A stretch of 64,000 bases of DNA from Gemmatimonadota bacterium (lineage in GTDB: Bacteria > Gemmatimonadota > Gemmatimonadetes > Gemmatimonadales > Gemmatimonadaceae), in NCBI GenBank assembly GCA_016704465.1, contig JADJAD010000008.1:438677-502676 (forward strand), given 5' to 3'. Below the pieces are notes generated by a model. That model was not told where the DNA came from. It did no database searches and saw only the letters and a program-made list of their open reading frames with translations. The position numbers and the translations under genes are program-made. Position 1 is the stretch's first letter; each line of letters starts with the position of its first letter. Below, piece by piece: positions 25,395 to 33,751 of this stretch.

Positions 25395-27822
25395 TGGGCA
25401 CTTCCCGTCGGCGATCCACCAGGAATCCGGCGCTGAGCATCAGCAGGGCGAGGGCGACCGCAGCCCACGTCACGGTCTTTCCGGTCTCGTAGGCGGCATT
25501 GGCGAACGTCAGTTCGACGCTCCGTGCCCCGGTCGGCAGCGCGATCCCCATCAGGGAAACGGCGGCCTTCCCAACCGAAACCGGGGTCCCATCCACTCGC
25601 GCCTGCCAGCCGGGGTACCAGTTCTCGGACACCATCAGCGCCGAGCCGGCAGGGGCCGGGCCGTCGAGTTCGATGGAAACAGCGCCTGGCGCGTATCGCG
25701 TGACACTCGCCTTCAGGCTCAGCGGCTCAGGAAGGGAGGCGAGCTCCGTCCCCTGCACCGCCGCCGAACTATCGAACACCGCTACGCGTCGCACATCGAA
25801 TCGAGGGTCGAGTACGGTGGATAGCACCGTTGCCTCGTCTGCCTTGACGATGGCCGGCGCGACCCACGCATACGACGTCTCGATCGGAACCTCGTGCAGA
25901 TACAGCTCGCTTCCCGCCGCGTCGCGCACCGGCCCGGCCACGAGCTTGAGTTCGCGCAGCCCGATGTTCTCCGGCGAATTGGTCAGCACATAGCGCATGT
26001 TGATCAGCCGCCAGAAGTTGGGATTCGCCACCTGACGGTATCCGTCAGCGGTCCCGACGAGTCGATCGTAGTTGCCCAGCTGGTTACCGTGATAGCCGAG
26101 TACCGACGCGATGCCGTGCGCCATGAGCCCATCGTAGTTGAGCAGCGGGTCGTGCACGCCATCCGACGGAGCCGTCTGGAACGACAGGACGCGGAAGGGT
26201 GCCGGCTGTTCCTTGAGGAAGTCGAGGATCGAGTTGCTGGCAAATGAAATCGTGGCCGGTTCGGAAAAGCTCCAGTAGCGTCGTGTGACGCTCCAGCAAT
26301 CGAGCGCCACGACCAGGAGAAGAAGGACGCCGCCCAGGTCGCGTGACACCCGTCGAGTGGTGACCACCAGCGCGACGCCGACAGCCAGCAGGATGAACAC
26401 CATGGCGCGAAGCGACCCAAGCCGCAACGCGTTGTCGTTGGCCAGCACGAGATCGGCACGTTCGGGTCCGGCAATCGAGACCCCGAGATTGGTGAAGGCG
26501 CCGAGGGCGCCGAGCGCTCCGATCGCCACCGCGGCGACCGCCCAGCCGATCAGGTATCGTCGCCGGAGTTCCAGTCGCATCACACGCTCGGCGCCTAATG
26601 CGGCCAGCGTGGCGGCACAGAACGCCACGACATAGAGCATGGTGCTCGGCGCACGGAAGTACTTCGTTCCCGGTACCAGGGCGTAGACCAGCGAGTAGAA
26701 CGGCGTGTTGCCGCCCAGTGCCCAAAGCAGCGAGATCACGAAGGCGCCGAGCCAGAACCAGACGTGCCGCCGCTGCGAGCGCAGTGTCCAGCTGCCGAAG
26801 GCGAGTCCGGCAAACACCAGAACGACGACGCCGATGTATTCGGAGTGGAAGTGAATTCCGTTACGTCCCCAGTAGCGCTCGAGAACTCCCGAGAACTGTG
26901 GGATCATGAAGTTGAGCATTTCTTCCGGCGGCATGGAGTACGACACCGCGTGTTCCCACCCCTTGCCACCCGCGCGCGGCGAGAAGGGCTCGTACGCCTT
27001 GACCGGCCAGAACTGGATGGCTCCCATGACCATGCCGACCGCCACCGACCCGAGCGCCGCTCCGAGCCGCAAGAGGCCAGTGCGTCGCGCGATCGCCTGA
27101 TCGCTGCCGTATCCGAAGGCGAGAAAGAGGGCGAAGGCGCCGGTCACAAGCAGCATGTACTGCAGGAGCTGCGGATGGGGGGAGAGCACCGCCAAGCCGA
27201 CGACGATGGCGAGCGCTCCCCACGCGGTATGACGACCGTCCCGCACACCGCGAACGACGAAATAGAGCGCGAGCGGGAGGAGGGCGGCGATGAACAGCTT
27301 GCCATCGTGTCCGGGCGACACGAGGCCGGCCACGTTCCCGCCCATCTGGTAGGCGACGCCACCCAGCATGGACGGGAAAAAGCCGAGGCCCAGCGACCGC
27401 AGGAAGAGGAAGCAGAACCACCCCGCGAGAAAGACGTGGATGAGCAGCCCCCATGTCATTCCCGTGTCGGTACCTACGAGGATGCGCAGCAGTGCCGTGG
27501 GATAGAACGTGTCGCCGTGCATGGCGTCCACGAATGGCATCCCGCCGAACAGGTACGGGTTCCACTGGGGGATAGCGCCGGTCTTTTCCCAGCTCTCGCG
27601 CGCGAATTCCCGAAAGGCGTAGCCCGCGATGTACTGGTCGGAGTACGGGTTGACCAGGAACTTGCCGGCGAGTGCGGGAAAGCCCAGCGCCAGCGTGCAG
27701 AGCGCGTGTACGAGGGCAGCCCAGGCGAGCGCGAAGCGGGGTCCGGTCGGCGCTGCAGTCGCCACGGCGGGCGCCGCTGCAGCGGGCCTCGCGGAGACGG
27801 CAGCGTCGGGCGTACGTGTCAT
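25387..27822 (-). CDS. YfhO-family multi-spanning membrane protein
   Basis: An 811-residue integral membrane protein with about a dozen hydrophobic helices in the first 500 residues and a large extracytoplasmic C-terminal part before a final helix (AAVALALLMLSAGFLVD). Family-like features are the first loop NPYSDQYIAGYAF, WNPYLFGGMPFVDAMHGDTFYP, and the late segment VSENWYPGWQARVDG that is typical of YfhO proteins. YfhO proteins are GT-C-like and have been linked to glycosylation of wall polymers using lipid-linked sugars. The pairing with a DPM1-like enzyme supports such a role, by inference. It overlaps both neighbours by a few bases. Confidence 0.82.
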   Translation of the reverse strand: MTRTPDAAVSARPAAAAPAVATAAPTGPRFALAWAALVHALCTLALGFPALAGKFLVNPYSDQYIAGYAFREFARESWEKTGAIPQWNPYLFGGMPFVDAMHGDTFYPTALLRILVGTDTGMTWGLLIHVFLAGWFCFLFLRSLGLGFFPSMLGGVAYQMGGNVAGLVSPGHDGKLFIAALLPLALYFVVRGVRDGRHTAWGALAIVVGLAVLSPHPQLLQYMLLVTGAFALFLAFGYGSDQAIARRTGLLRLGAALGSVAVGMVMGAIQFWPVKAYEPFSPRAGGKGWEHAVSYSMPPEEMLNFMIPQFSGVLERYWGRNGIHFHSEYIGVVVLVFAGLAFGSWTLRSQRRHVWFWLGAFVISLLWALGGNTPFYSLVYALVPGTKYFRAPSTMLYVVAFCAATLAALGAERVMRLELRRRYLIGWAVAAVAIGALGALGAFTNLGVSIAGPERADLVLANDNALRLGSLRAMVFILLAVGVALVVTTRRVSRDLGGVLLLLVVALDCWSVTRRYWSFSEPATISFASNSILDFLKEQPAPFRVLSFQTAPSDGVHDPLLNYDGLMAHGIASVLGYHGNQLGNYDRLVGTADGYRQVANPNFWRLINMRYVLTNSPENIGLRELKLVAGPVRDAAGSELYLHEVPIETSYAWVAPAIVKADEATVLSTVLDPRFDVRRVAVFDSSAAVQGTELASLPEPLSLKASVTRYAPGAVSIELDGPAPAGSALMVSENWYPGWQARVDGTPVSVGKAAVSLMGIALPTGARSVELTFANAAYETGKTVTWAAVALALLMLSAGFLVDRRREVPSV

Positions 27823-28751
27823 GGAGGCGAGGGTGGGCGTTTACGCCTGCGAAGGGCGTCGACGGCAAGAAATGCGAGGCCCGGCAGCACCTCGAGGACG
27901 GTGAGCCAGAGCCGCGACGAGACCGAGATCACGCCGGCCGCCCCGGGTAGCGCCAGGCCGAACCGGCCGAGCGCAAAGATGAGCGAACCTTCTCGTACCC
28001 CGATCCCGCCCGGCGCAAACAACGCAATGTAGCCCGCCAGATACGACCCCGTGAAGGCGGCGATGTACGAACTCGTTCGTCCCGGAGCGCTCCCAAGCAT
28101 CGCGGCCACGAAGACCTGGAAGGCGACGCCGTACAGGATCCACGCCGCGAGACATCCCACCGACGCCAGCCACACGGCGCGATCGGGGAGGCGGGGCACC
28201 TCGATCGGACGTCGGAGGATACGCCCGGCGATCGTGCCGAACAACGGGACCAGGCGCGGGGCCAGCACGATCCCCCCAACCAGCAGCACGGCGAGCACGA
28301 GCGCCGCGCCACGTGCCTCGAAGAACTCTGCGCCGGTCACCAGGACCAGGCCGAAGCCGGCCAGCAGGTTGACGAGGTTGATGACGAGGGCGGAGCCGGT
28401 CGCAGCGACCACGGAGACGCCCGCTTCCTGCGCCATGACGCCCATCGCCCCGATCTGCCAGACCTTGCCCGGCAGGTACCGGCCCAGGTTGGAGATGAAC
28501 CAGATGCGCGCAGCATCCATCCAGGGAAGCTCGGCGTCCCACGCACGCACCATCCGTCGCCACGTTTCGACGAGGATGGCGTAGGCAAGCAGGACGATCG
28601 CGCTCGAGAGCGCGAGCCACGACCAGCGCGGGGTGAGATGAGCGCCCGACGCTCGAAATGTGTGCCACTGTCCGACGATCTCGCGGGCGGCCAGCCAGAC
28701 CGCCGCCGTCGCGAGGACCGCGAACGCGATCCGCAGCCCCTTATGTCGCAA
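27819..28751 (-). CDS. Lysylphosphatidylglycerol synthase TM-domain (UPF0104) protein
   Basis: A membrane protein of about 310 residues with 7-8 hydrophobic helices. The conserved ISNLGRYLPGKVWQIG motif (around residue 95) and the late GGIGVREGSLIFALG motif are characteristic of the LPG_synthase_TM/AglD-like family. The catalytic domain of MprF is absent, so it is not a full lysyl-PG synthase; members of this group are thought to move lipids or lipid-linked sugars. The TTG start giving LRHKGLRIAF is chosen because it overlaps the preceding gene end by 11 bases; the frame upstream is a shadow of that gene. Confidence 0.82.
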   Translation of the reverse strand: MRHKGLRIAFAVLATAAVWLAAREIVGQWHTFRASGAHLTPRWSWLALSSAIVLLAYAILVETWRRMVRAWDAELPWMDAARIWFISNLGRYLPGKVWQIGAMGVMAQEAGVSVVAATGSALVINLVNLLAGFGLVLVTGAEFFEARGAALVLAVLLVGGIVLAPRLVPLFGTIAGRILRRPIEVPRLPDRAVWLASVGCLAAWILYGVAFQVFVAAMLGSAPGRTSSYIAAFTGSYLAGYIALFAPGGIGVREGSLIFALGRFGLALPGAAGVISVSSRLWLTVLEVLPGLAFLAVDALRRRKRPPSPP

Positions 28752-29931
28752 CGAGCGAGCGATAGAGGGTGGCGTAGCGCCGCGCGGCGGATTCGGGGGA
28801 GAAATCGCCGAGGGCGGCCATGCGTCCCGCCCGCCCCAGGCCGAATCGGAGTTCGGGGTCGTCCCACAAGCGATCGAGCGCGGCGGCCAGTGCATCGACG
28901 TCACCAGGCGCGGCGAGCAGTCCTGTTTCCCCTTGCACGATGCTGTCGGTGATGCCGCCGGAGTCGAAGGCCACGACCGGCGCCTCGCACAGTTGCGCCT
29001 CGACCGCCACCAGTCCGAGTCCCTCGCCAAGGCTGGGGACGACCACCGCACTCGCGCGTTGGTAAAACGCTGGGAGGGCCGGTTGTGGCTGCGCACCGTG
29101 CCAGCACACGCGATCGGCGATGCCGAGTTGTTGGGCCTGTGTCCTCAGGCGCGCCTCGTCGGGGCCATCACCGACGATATCGAGCGAGAGCGGTGTCCGC
29201 ATGCGTGCGACCGCGTCCAGCAGCAGTGCCCCTCCCTTCTGCGCGTTCAGGCGCCCGACGAACAGGAGGCGATCGGTGGCCCGCGCCCCGCCGGGACGGA
29301 ACAGGGTCGTGGCCACCGGCATCGGCGCGACGAGCGGCGTGACCCCAGGCGCCATGTCGCGCACCTCGGCGGCGAGCCAGCGCGAAACCGTCGTCACCGC
29401 CTTCGAGTGGTGCATCACCCGGCGAAAGAGTGGACGGGCGAAGCGCTTGGCCCGGGCAAGCCGCACGTCGGTCCCGTGCATGGTGGTCACGAGCGGCAGG
29501 CCGCCCAGGCCGGCGGCCCAGGATCCGACCAGCCCACCCGGAAACCACCAATGCGCATGCACCAGGTGCGGGGCGAACGCGCGCCGTACGCGGGTCGCGG
29601 CGGCAAGGCCCGCCCCGAGAAAGCCGACCAGCGCCATCTTCGCGATCCACGAGCGCTGCACCTCCTGCGCCATCTCGCCCGTGTACGCGAGCTTCCCATA
29701 CTGGCGCGGCGCGTAGTGGAAGCGCTCGACCGGAACGCCGTCGAGGGTCTCGGTGGTCGGCAGCGCCGTTCCGGCAGGCGCAACCCCCGCGGGAGCGACG
29801 ACACGGACCTCGACGCCCTCGTGGCGCAGCGCGTTGGCGAGATGCAGCAGGAACGAGCCAGCCGCATCGCCCGAGACGCGCGGATACGAGTGCGTGAGGA
29901 AGAGGACGCGCAGGGGCGACGCCTCAGCCAT
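28741..29931 (-). CDS. Family 4 glycosyltransferase
   Basis: A 396-residue retaining glycosyltransferase with the GT-B fold. The N-terminal half begins with VLFLTHSYPRVSGDAAGSF; the middle has VHAHWWFPGG and TTMHGTDVRL. The C-terminal GT4 domain has LLFVGRLNAQKG, VGDGPDEARL and the donor-binding PSLGEGLGLVAVEAQLCEAP with its E-x7-E pattern. The acceptor is probably a lipid-linked or surface glycan, judged from the operon. It overlaps its neighbours on both sides by about 8-11 bases. Confidence 0.9.
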   Translation of the reverse strand: MAEASPLRVLFLTHSYPRVSGDAAGSFLLHLANALRHEGVEVRVVAPAGVAPAGTALPTTETLDGVPVERFHYAPRQYGKLAYTGEMAQEVQRSWIAKMALVGFLGAGLAAATRVRRAFAPHLVHAHWWFPGGLVGSWAAGLGGLPLVTTMHGTDVRLARAKRFARPLFRRVMHHSKAVTTVSRWLAAEVRDMAPGVTPLVAPMPVATTLFRPGGARATDRLLFVGRLNAQKGGALLLDAVARMRTPLSLDIVGDGPDEARLRTQAQQLGIADRVCWHGAQPQPALPAFYQRASAVVVPSLGEGLGLVAVEAQLCEAPVVAFDSGGITDSIVQGETGLLAAPGDVDALAAALDRLWDDPELRFGLGRAGRMAALGDFSPESAARRYATLYRSLVAT

Positions 29932-31020
29932 CCCGCGCCCTGATGCGCCGCGCCTCCCGCACGGAGGCGCCGCGATCGTCGTCCTGCAGTTCGTCCGTGA
30001 CGCGACGCAGTTCGCGCAACTGGGCCCGGAGCCCTGCGACCTGCTCGCCGAGCAATCCGGTGGCGAAGAAGACCGATCCGAGGATCAGCACCGTCTGGAT
30101 GACCGTCCAGACCCACCGCAGCCCGACACCGGAGACGGCGAGCCAGACCACCGCGGCAATGCCGGCGAGCGCGCCGACGGCAAACAGCCCGGCGCCAAGC
30201 ATCCCGAAGAGGAGCAGCGGCTTCGCGGCGAAGCGCAGTTCGAACCAGACCGACAGCATGTCAAGCACGCCGACCGGGATGCGCCCGATGCCAAACTTGG
30301 ACTTGCCGGCGTGTCGCGGGTAGAGCGGGACGGGGATCTCGCTGACGGTGTACCCGTGCGCCGCGGCGATGACGATCATGTAGCGGTGCCAGTCCGGGCG
30401 GATCGGCAACTGTTCCATGATCTCGCGCCGATACGCCTTGACGCTGTTCAGGTCCTTGACTGGGACGTGGAAGAGCGAGCGGCTCAACCAGTTGTAGATG
30501 GAGGAGACGAACGCCTTCTCGTACTTCCCTTCCTTGAATCCCGTCACCATGTCGGCCTGGTCGGCGAGGATCGGGGCGACAAGACGGGGAATGTCGGCGG
30601 GCTTGAACTGCAGGTCGGCCGGGTAGAAAACCAGGACGTCGCCACGGGCCGCGAGGTAGCCCGAGCGCAGGGCGTCGGCAATGCCGCGCCGCGACCGATG
30701 GCGCACGGTCCGCAGGAAGGGATGGCGCTCGCGCAACTGCTGCAGCACCTGCCACGAGCCGTCCACCGATCCATCGTCGATGACCACGACCTCGAAGCCC
30801 TCGGCACAGTCGTGCATCGCCTCCGCCGTCTGTTCCATGAACAGGGGGAGGTTGTCGGCTTCATCCTTCGCCGGGACGAGGATGGAGATGCGGACGGGGA
30901 CGGGGGACGGGAGACGGGAGGGGCGTCGGCGACGGGCTCCGGCTTGCCGGGCGATGCGTGGGTAGCCCGCATGCTCGGCGTCTCCATACCCGGAGTCGCT
31001 CCTCCACCTGCCGTCGTCAT
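29924..31020 (-). CDS. Family 2 glycosyltransferase with C-terminal membrane helices, frameshifted near the start
   Basis: A DPM1/GtrB-like enzyme: ISILVPAKDEADNLPLF, VVIDDGSVDGSWQVL, FYPADLQFKPADI, KDLNSVKAYRREIM, and two C-terminal helices (LLLFGMLGAGLFAVGALAGI and the VIQTVLILGSVFFATGLLG region) followed by a coiled, charged tail. The frame of the catalytic domain has no start codon between the end of rpoN and the domain. The ATG overlapping the rpoN stop (MTTAGGGATPGM) is in another frame. One missing base in a C-run near 30902 would join them into 365 residues. It likely transfers a sugar to a polyprenyl phosphate. Confidence 0.83.
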
Positions 31021-32513
31021 ACCCGCTTGCGCATGCGAGCGGAGAGCACCCCCAGCTGGTCTCGATACTTGGCGACCGTGCGACGGGCGATGTTGACGCC
31101 GTTCTCACGCAGGATATTCACGATGGCCTGGTCGGTCAGCGGGTTCTTGGCGTCCTCGCTGCTGACCAGCTTCTCGATCTGGTCCTTGATGCCGCGCGCC
31201 GAGACGTCTTCCCCGCCCGTGGTGCTCAGGCCGGACGAGAAGAAGTACTTGAGCGGGAGCACGCCCCGCGGGGTCTGGACGAACTTCTCGTTCGTCACGC
31301 GACTCACGGTGCTCTCGTGCATCTCGATGACCTCGGCGACCTCGCGCAGCGTGAGCGGCTTGAGGTACTGCACGCCCTTTTCGAAGAAGTCGCGCTGCCG
31401 CTCCACGATGTAGTTCATGACCTTGAGCATGGTCTGTCGACGCTGCTCGATGGCCTGGATCATCCAGTTGGCCGAGTTGAGCTTGGACGAGATGAACTCC
31501 TTGTTCTCGCCATCGAACTTCTTCTTGTCGCGGGCAATCTCCTGGTAGGCCTTGCTGAGCTTGAGGCGGGGGAGGTTGCCGTCGTTGACGAACACATGGT
31601 AGGCGCCGTCGATCTTCTCCACGACCAGGTCGGGGATGATGTAGCCGTCGTTGGCATTGCTGAAACGCAAGCCCGGCTTGGGATCGAGCTTGGCGATTTC
31701 ATCGGCGGCCGCCTGCACGTCCTGGGCGCTGATCCCGTAGCGCTTCGAGATCTCGCTCCAGCGGTGGGCGATCAGTTCATCGAAGGCAACGCGCACGAGC
31801 CGGAAGGCGAGGGTGTCCTCCAGCTTCAGGTCGCGCAGCTGCAACAGGAGGCAATCGCGCAGGTCGCGGGCGCCCACCCCCGACGGATCGAGCGCCTGGA
31901 TGATGCAGAGCATCTCCTCGGCCTCCGCGAGCTGGTAGAGCGGGAGTTCACCCTCGAACCCCTCGCGCTCCGCGGCCCGCGCCACGACCTCGTTGATCCC
32001 CTCGAGGATCTCCTCGATGGAGCAGGTGAGGTAGCCGTCCTCGTTGATGTTGCCGGCGAATTCGTCCGCCAGCAGCAATTGGCGCGGGGTCAGCTCGAGC
32101 AGGGAGATCTGGTCCTTCAGGTGGTCGTCGAGGTCCCGGCGATCGACCGACACGGGCTCGTAGTACTCGCGTTCCTCGTGCTCTTCGCGCACGCCACCCG
32201 TCTCGAAGCCGTCGAGCAGGATTTCCTCCCAGTCGATCGTGTCGTTCTTCACGGCTTCGCGCTCTTCGGGCGGTGCGGTTTCGGCCTCCTCGAGGTCGAC
32301 CGGCCCTTCCTCTCCCTCCCGTTCCTCTTCCTCTTCCGCGTCCTCCTCATCCGGTTCCGTCATCTCCAGGAACGGATTGGTCAGCAGCTCCTGCTTGAGG
32401 TGCTGCTGCAGGTCGAGCAGGGGCATGTAGAGCAGGTCCATCGCCTGGTACAGGCGTGGATTGATCTTCAGCTCCTGCCTGAGCGAGGTACTCTGGCTGA
32501 GGCCGGCCCTCAT
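31017..32513 (-). CDS. rpoN: RNA polymerase sigma-54 factor
   Basis: Directs polymerase to -24/-12 promoters opened by enhancer-binding proteins. The 498 residues follow the family plan: Gln/Leu-rich region I (QSTSLRQELKINPRLYQAMDLLYMP), a very acidic region II (residues ~52-85, almost all Glu/Asp), the core-binding region, a helix-turn-helix (LTLREVAEVIEMHESTVSRVT), and the RpoN box ARRTVAKYR near the C terminus. It overlaps lptB by 4 bases; lptB-rpoN adjacency is common in diderm bacteria. No enhancer-binding protein gene is in the window. Confidence 0.96.
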   Translation of the reverse strand: MRAGLSQSTSLRQELKINPRLYQAMDLLYMPLLDLQQHLKQELLTNPFLEMTEPDEEDAEEEEEREGEEGPVDLEEAETAPPEEREAVKNDTIDWEEILLDGFETGGVREEHEEREYYEPVSVDRRDLDDHLKDQISLLELTPRQLLLADEFAGNINEDGYLTCSIEEILEGINEVVARAAEREGFEGELPLYQLAEAEEMLCIIQALDPSGVGARDLRDCLLLQLRDLKLEDTLAFRLVRVAFDELIAHRWSEISKRYGISAQDVQAAADEIAKLDPKPGLRFSNANDGYIIPDLVVEKIDGAYHVFVNDGNLPRLKLSKAYQEIARDKKKFDGENKEFISSKLNSANWMIQAIEQRRQTMLKVMNYIVERQRDFFEKGVQYLKPLTLREVAEVIEMHESTVSRVTNEKFVQTPRGVLPLKYFFSSGLSTTGGEDVSARGIKDQIEKLVSSEDAKNPLTDQAIVNILRENGVNIARRTVAKYRDQLGVLSARMRKRV

Positions 32514-33751
32514 GCAGGCTGCTCCTCGTTCTCGGAGGCGAAGCGGGAGCGGAGTCGCGCCGTGAGCGTCGGCCCGAGATAGATCTGCGACACCTCGTCG
32601 TCGAAGACGAGGTCGCGCACCGTGCCCGAGACCTTCACCTGGCCATCGAACATGATGTAGGCACGATCGACAATATCGAGCGTCTGTTCCACGTTGTGGT
32701 CACTGATGAGCACCCCGATGCCTCGATGGCGCAAGCCGGCCACGATGGTCTGGATGTCGTGGACAGCGATCGGGTCGACGCCGGCGAACGGCTCATCAAG
32801 CATCATGAACTTCGGCTGTGTGACCAGCGCCCGGGTGATCTCGAGTCGCCGTCGCTCCCCGCCCGACAGGGCGTAGGCCTTGCTATGCCGCAGGTGCTTG
32901 ATGCTCAATTCGTCGAGCAACCGTTCCAACCGAGATCGACGCTCTTCCTTGCTGATTGGCAACGTCTCGAGGATGGCGAGGATGTTGTCCTCCACGCTCA
33001 GCTTTCGAAAGATCGACGGTTCCTGGGAAAGATAGCCGATGCCGCGCCGGGCGCGCTTGTACATCGGCATCCGCGAGATGTCTTCGCTGTCGACGAGAAT
33101 GCGACCGGCCTCGGGCTGGATGAGCCCGACGATCATGTAGAACACCGTCGTCTTCCCCGCACCGTTGGGTCCGAGGAGCCCGACGATCTCGCCCTGCTGC
33201 AGTCGCAGCGCCACGTCGTGCACCACGCGACGCTTGCGATAGACCTTCACGAGTCCGGTGGCCTCGAGCGTACTGCCGGAGGGCTGGGCCCGCACCTCGG
33301 ACGAGCGCCGCGCCACAGCGGCGGGCACGGAGGCGACAGTGGCATGTTCTCCGGTCAGGCGCAGCGACTCGGCCACGTCGGCGCGCTGGGGAGCGATCTC
33401 GTCCCAGAGCGAGGGGGCAACCCGAATGCGCACCTGATCGTCTGCGCCGCCCTGCACCGGGAACAGGATGAGGCCCTGGCCGGCGAGGCGCGGAAGCACC
33501 GAGCGCTGCAGGAAGGCGCGGACCTCGTCCAGCGAGAGGCGTCCTGCCTCGCGTTCGGCGTCCCCTCCCTGCGCGCGGATGGCCGCGATCCAGTCGTCGC
33601 GGAATCGAATGGCGACCGCGTTGAAGATCGCGGTGCCCTCGGCATCGGCCTCGCTGATGACGGCGTGCAGGCCGAACGCGACGGACCGATCGCCGCCGGC
33701 CCGTTGCTCGATGAGCGCCTGCACTGCGGGCGAGAGAGGGGGGCCGCTCAT
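32510..33751 (-). CDS. lptB: LPS export ABC ATPase LptB with an unusual N-terminal extension
   Basis: LptB powers extraction of LPS from the inner membrane. The ABC domain occupies residues ~165-405: Walker A GPNGAGKTT, Q-loop LSQEPSIFRKLSV, signature LSGGERRR, Walker B FMMLDEPFAGVDP, H-loop ISDHNVEQTL, and the LptB-type IYLG C terminus. The protein is 413 residues, whereas LptB is normally about 240; the extra 160 residues at the N terminus are charged and helical and match nothing I recognise. The ATG overlaps the lptA stop, so the long form is favoured, but an internal start nearer the ABC domain is possible. It lies in the order lptC-lptA-lptB-rpoN. Confidence 0.92.
   Translation of the reverse strand: MSGPPLSPAVQALIEQRAGGDRSVAFGLHAVISEADAEGTAIFNAVAIRFRDDWIAAIRAQGGDAEREAGRLSLDEVRAFLQRSVLPRLAGQGLILFPVQGGADDQVRIRVAPSLWDEIAPQRADVAESLRLTGEHATVASVPAAVARRSSEVRAQPSGSTLEATGLVKVYRKRRVVHDVALRLQQGEIVGLLGPNGAGKTTVFYMIVGLIQPEAGRILVDSEDISRMPMYKRARRGIGYLSQEPSIFRKLSVEDNILAILETLPISKEERRSRLERLLDELSIKHLRHSKAYALSGGERRRLEITRALVTQPKFMMLDEPFAGVDPIAVHDIQTIVAGLRHRGIGVLISDHNVEQTLDIVDRAYIMFDGQVKVSGTVRDLVFDDEVSQIYLGPTLTARLRSRFASENEEQPA

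Noticed and set aside
26764..28032. Long + strand open frame inside the YfhO/LPG_synthase_TM region
   Set aside because: Composition is Arg/Glu/His-rich without motifs and it is the complement of two good membrane-protein genes.
29153..29340. Sigma-54 type -24/-12 promoters near rpoN and the glycosyltransferase genes
   Set aside because: I looked for GG-N10-GC patterns with the TGGCAC/TTGC core and saw none convincing; GC-rich sequence gives many partial hits.
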